From: CAVOXO01 sp963700425
GTDB lineage: Bacteria > Actinomycetota > Acidimicrobiia > Acidimicrobiales > Microtrichaceae
DNA length: 64,000 nucleotides
Assembly (NCBI GenBank): GCA_963700425.1
Contig: CAVOXO010000003.1
Span: 558,001 to 622,000, forward strand
Direction: 5' to 3'
Notes under the pieces: generated by a model
The model's input: only the letters and a program-made list of their open reading frames with translations
The model's database searches: none
Told to the model about the DNA's origin: nothing
In this document: piece after piece, positions 62,425-64,000 of the stretch
Position numbering within the stretch: position 1 is the first letter of the stretch
How the letters are laid out: every line of letters begins with the position of its first letter
Program-made: the position numbers and the translations under genes

Positions 62425-64000
62425 ATGACCATCACCGATCAGAACCGAGTCGTCATCTTCGACACCACGTTGCGCGACGGCGAGCAGTCGCCGGGCATCT
62501 CGCTCGACGTGGCCGAGAAGGTCGAGATCGCGGAGCAGCTGGCCCGGCTCGGCGTCGACTACATCGAGGCCGGGTTCCCCATCGCGTCCCAGGGGGACTT
62601 CGAGGCGGTCCGGGCCGTCGCCCAGGCGGTGGGCACCGAGGACGGCCCGGTCATCTGCGGTCTCTCACGAACGGCGCGCAAGGACATCGACCGCTGCTGG
62701 GAGGCCATCGAACCGGCGGCACGGCGGCGGATCCACACGTTCATCGCCACGTCGGAGACACACATGGTGCACAAGCTCCGGATGACCCCCGACCAGGTCC
62801 TGTCCGAAGCGGCGGCCGCCGTCGCGCACGCCCGTCAGTACACCGATGACGTGGAGTTCTCGCCCGAGGACGCCTCACGCAGCGACTTCGACTTCATGTG
62901 CGAGGTGCTGCGCGCTGCGGTGGAGGCCGGTGCCACGACGCTGAACATCCCCGACACGGTGGGGTTCGGCATCCCCGAGGAGTACGGCCGTCGGCTCGCG
63001 GCGGTGCGGGACAACGTGCCCGGTGACTACGTCATCATCGGCCCACTGTCACGACGACCTGGGTCTGGCGGTGGCGAACTCGCTCGCCGCGGTCGCGCAC
63101 GGGGCGCGGCAGGTGGAGTGTGCGATCAACGGAATCGGCGAACGGGCGGGCAACGCCGCGCTGGAGGAGATCGTCATGGCGTTGCGCACCCGCAACGACC
63201 ATTTCGGTGGGCTGACCACGGGGGTGCGGACCGAGGAGCTGGCGCGCTCGTCCCGCCTGGTCAGCCGTCTGACCGGATACCCCGTGCAGTACAACAAGGC
63301 CGTGGTCGGCCGCAACGCGTTCGCCCACGAGGCGGGTATCCACCAGCACGGCGTGCTCTCGGAGCGCACGACCTACGAGATCATGGATCCGGGATCGGTC
63401 GGACAGGGCGAGTCGAAGATCGTTCTGGGAAAGCATTCGGGTCGCCACGCGTTCGCCGACACGCTGGAGAAGATGGGCATCGCGGTCCAGCGGCGACGCG
63501 CTCAACGCAGGCGTTCGCCCGCTTCAAGGAACTGGCCGACCGGAAGATCCAGCTGACCGAGGCGGACCTCGAGGCCATCGTCGCCGAGGAACTGGGCACC
63601 CGAACCGGCGACCGCTGGGAGATCGCGTCCATCGCGGCCTCGGTGACGCCCGGTGGCGCCCCCGAGGCGACTGTGGTCCTGACGCACGAGGATGAGACGT
63701 TCGAGCAGACCTGCGAGGGCGACGGGATGGTCGACGCGTGCTGTTCGGCCATCAAGAAGATCACCGGAATGGACGGCCGGCTGGCCGACTACACGGTCGC
63801 CTCGGTGACCGGCGGGGTGGACGCCCTCGCCGACGTGGTGCTGCAGTTCACGTCCGACGACGGCATCACCGTCGCCGGACGGGGCCTCTCGACCGACGTC
63901 GTCGAAGCCTCCGCCCGGGCCTTCCTCAACGCCATCAACAAGGTCATCGTCGCCCGGTCGAGGGGCGATGACGGTCGCGACGTGATCCGACCGGGTTCGC
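62425..64000 (+). CDS. leuA: 2-isopropylmalate synthase (three frameshifts, cut by window end)
   Basis: First committed step of leucine synthesis: acetyl-CoA plus 2-ketoisovalerate. About 520 residues visible. IFDTTLRDGEQSPGISLDVA, VDYIEAGFPIASQGDFEAV, IATSETHMVHKLRMT, VEFSPEDASRSD, LNIPDTVGFGIPEEY. A frame change near 63037 precedes SAHCHDDLGLAVANSLAAV with the metal His pair. NGIGERAGNAALEEIVMAL and FAHEAGIHQHGVLSERTTYE follow. Two further single-base shifts near 63491 and 63510 flank GDALNA; then AFARFKELADRKIQLTEADL leads into the C-terminal regulatory domain. ATG at 62425 with AGAAGG nine bases upstream. Under the leader-peptide attenuator. Confidence 0.94.
   Translation, partial: MTITDQNRVVIFDTTLRDGEQSPGISLDVAEKVEIAEQLARLGVDYIEAGFPIASQGDFEAVRAVAQAVGTEDGPVICGLSRTARKDIDRCWEAIEPAARRRIHTFIATSETHMVHKLRMTPDQVLSEAAAAVAHARQYTDDVEFSPEDASRSDFDFMCEVLRAAVEAGATTLNIPDTVGFGIPEEYGRRLAAVRDNVPGDYVIIGPLSRRPGSGGGELARRGRARGAAGGVCDQRNRRTGGQRRAGGDRHGVAHPQRPFRWADHGGADRGAGALVPPGQPSDRIPRAVQQGRGRPQRVRPRGGYPPARRALGAHDLRDHGSGIGRTGRVEDRSGKAFGSPRVRRHAGEDGHRGPAATRSTQAFARFKELADRKIQLTEADLEAIVAEELGTRTGDRWEIASIAASVTPGGAPEATVVLTHEDETFEQTCEGDGMVDACCSAIKKITGMDGRLADYTVASVTGGVDALADVVLQFTSDDGITVAGRGLSTDVVEASARAFLNAINKVIVARSRGDDGRDVIRPGS

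Overview
The window is GC-rich, densely coded bacterial DNA with a clear actinobacterial signature. I infer a member of the Actinobacteria outside the mycobacteria, possibly Acidimicrobiia-like; that placement rests on gene order and protein character, not on a marker tree. Supporting signs are many GTG starts, many apparently leaderless genes, a PASTA-type Ser/Thr kinase, GatCAB, a MurA with Asp in place of the usual Cys, and two stretches of gene order I recognise from Mycobacterium: the moxR2-type membrane locus, and the order iscS-mnmA-(MetE-like)-ligA-gatCAB-ilvBNC-serA-leu. I saw no tRNA, rRNA, CRISPR array, insertion sequence or prophage. No gene-free stretch exceeds 300 bases.

Layout. 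1-7.8 kb: end of the ATP synthase operon (atpD 3' end, atpC), glpX, a duplicated-domain protein, a J-domain-like protein, an alpha/beta hydrolase, an L,D-transpeptidase lipoprotein, an MFS transporter and murA. 7.9-15.4 kb: NifU-like scaffold, MeaB-type GTPase, enoyl-CoA hydratase, a secreted beta-propeller protein, a Rossmann oxidoreductase, a degenerate maltokinase-like protein, rhomboid protease and an SRPBCC protein. 15.5-22.6 kb: moxR2-type locus (membrane protein, DUF4129, DUF4350, MoxR, DUF58, SpoIIM-like, RDD). 22.6-32.5 kb: iscS-mnmA, MetE-like, DUF4112, ligA, HAD hydrolase and PASTA kinase. 32.5-40.1 kb: MFS pump, SCP2 protein, gatCAB and four related small lipoproteins. 40.1-49.2 kb: MATE pump, ilvD, nucleotidyltransferase, MFS and ilvBNC. 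49.3-57.4 kb: glycosyltransferase, YdjC deacetylase, ung, thrB, metY, an HTH-TOBE regulator with modA-modB, and serC. 57.4-64 kb: class I aminotransferase, S9 peptidase, serA and leuA (cut by the window end).

The right half is an amino-acid biosynthesis block: branched chain (ilvD, ilvBNC, leuA), serine (serC, serA), and homoserine/methionine (thrB, metY). ilvBNC and leuA are each preceded by a short leader peptide rich in the end-product amino acids and by a terminator hairpin, so both look attenuated. The two leaders share one plan: a TANNNT box, 7 nt, then a GTG start with no room for a ribosome-binding site.

About twenty single-base frameshifts interrupt otherwise normal housekeeping genes. 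Eighteen fit one extra base and two fit one missing base, and they crowd toward the right end. I read them as residual sequence errors, not biology, and annotate the affected genes as whole genes.
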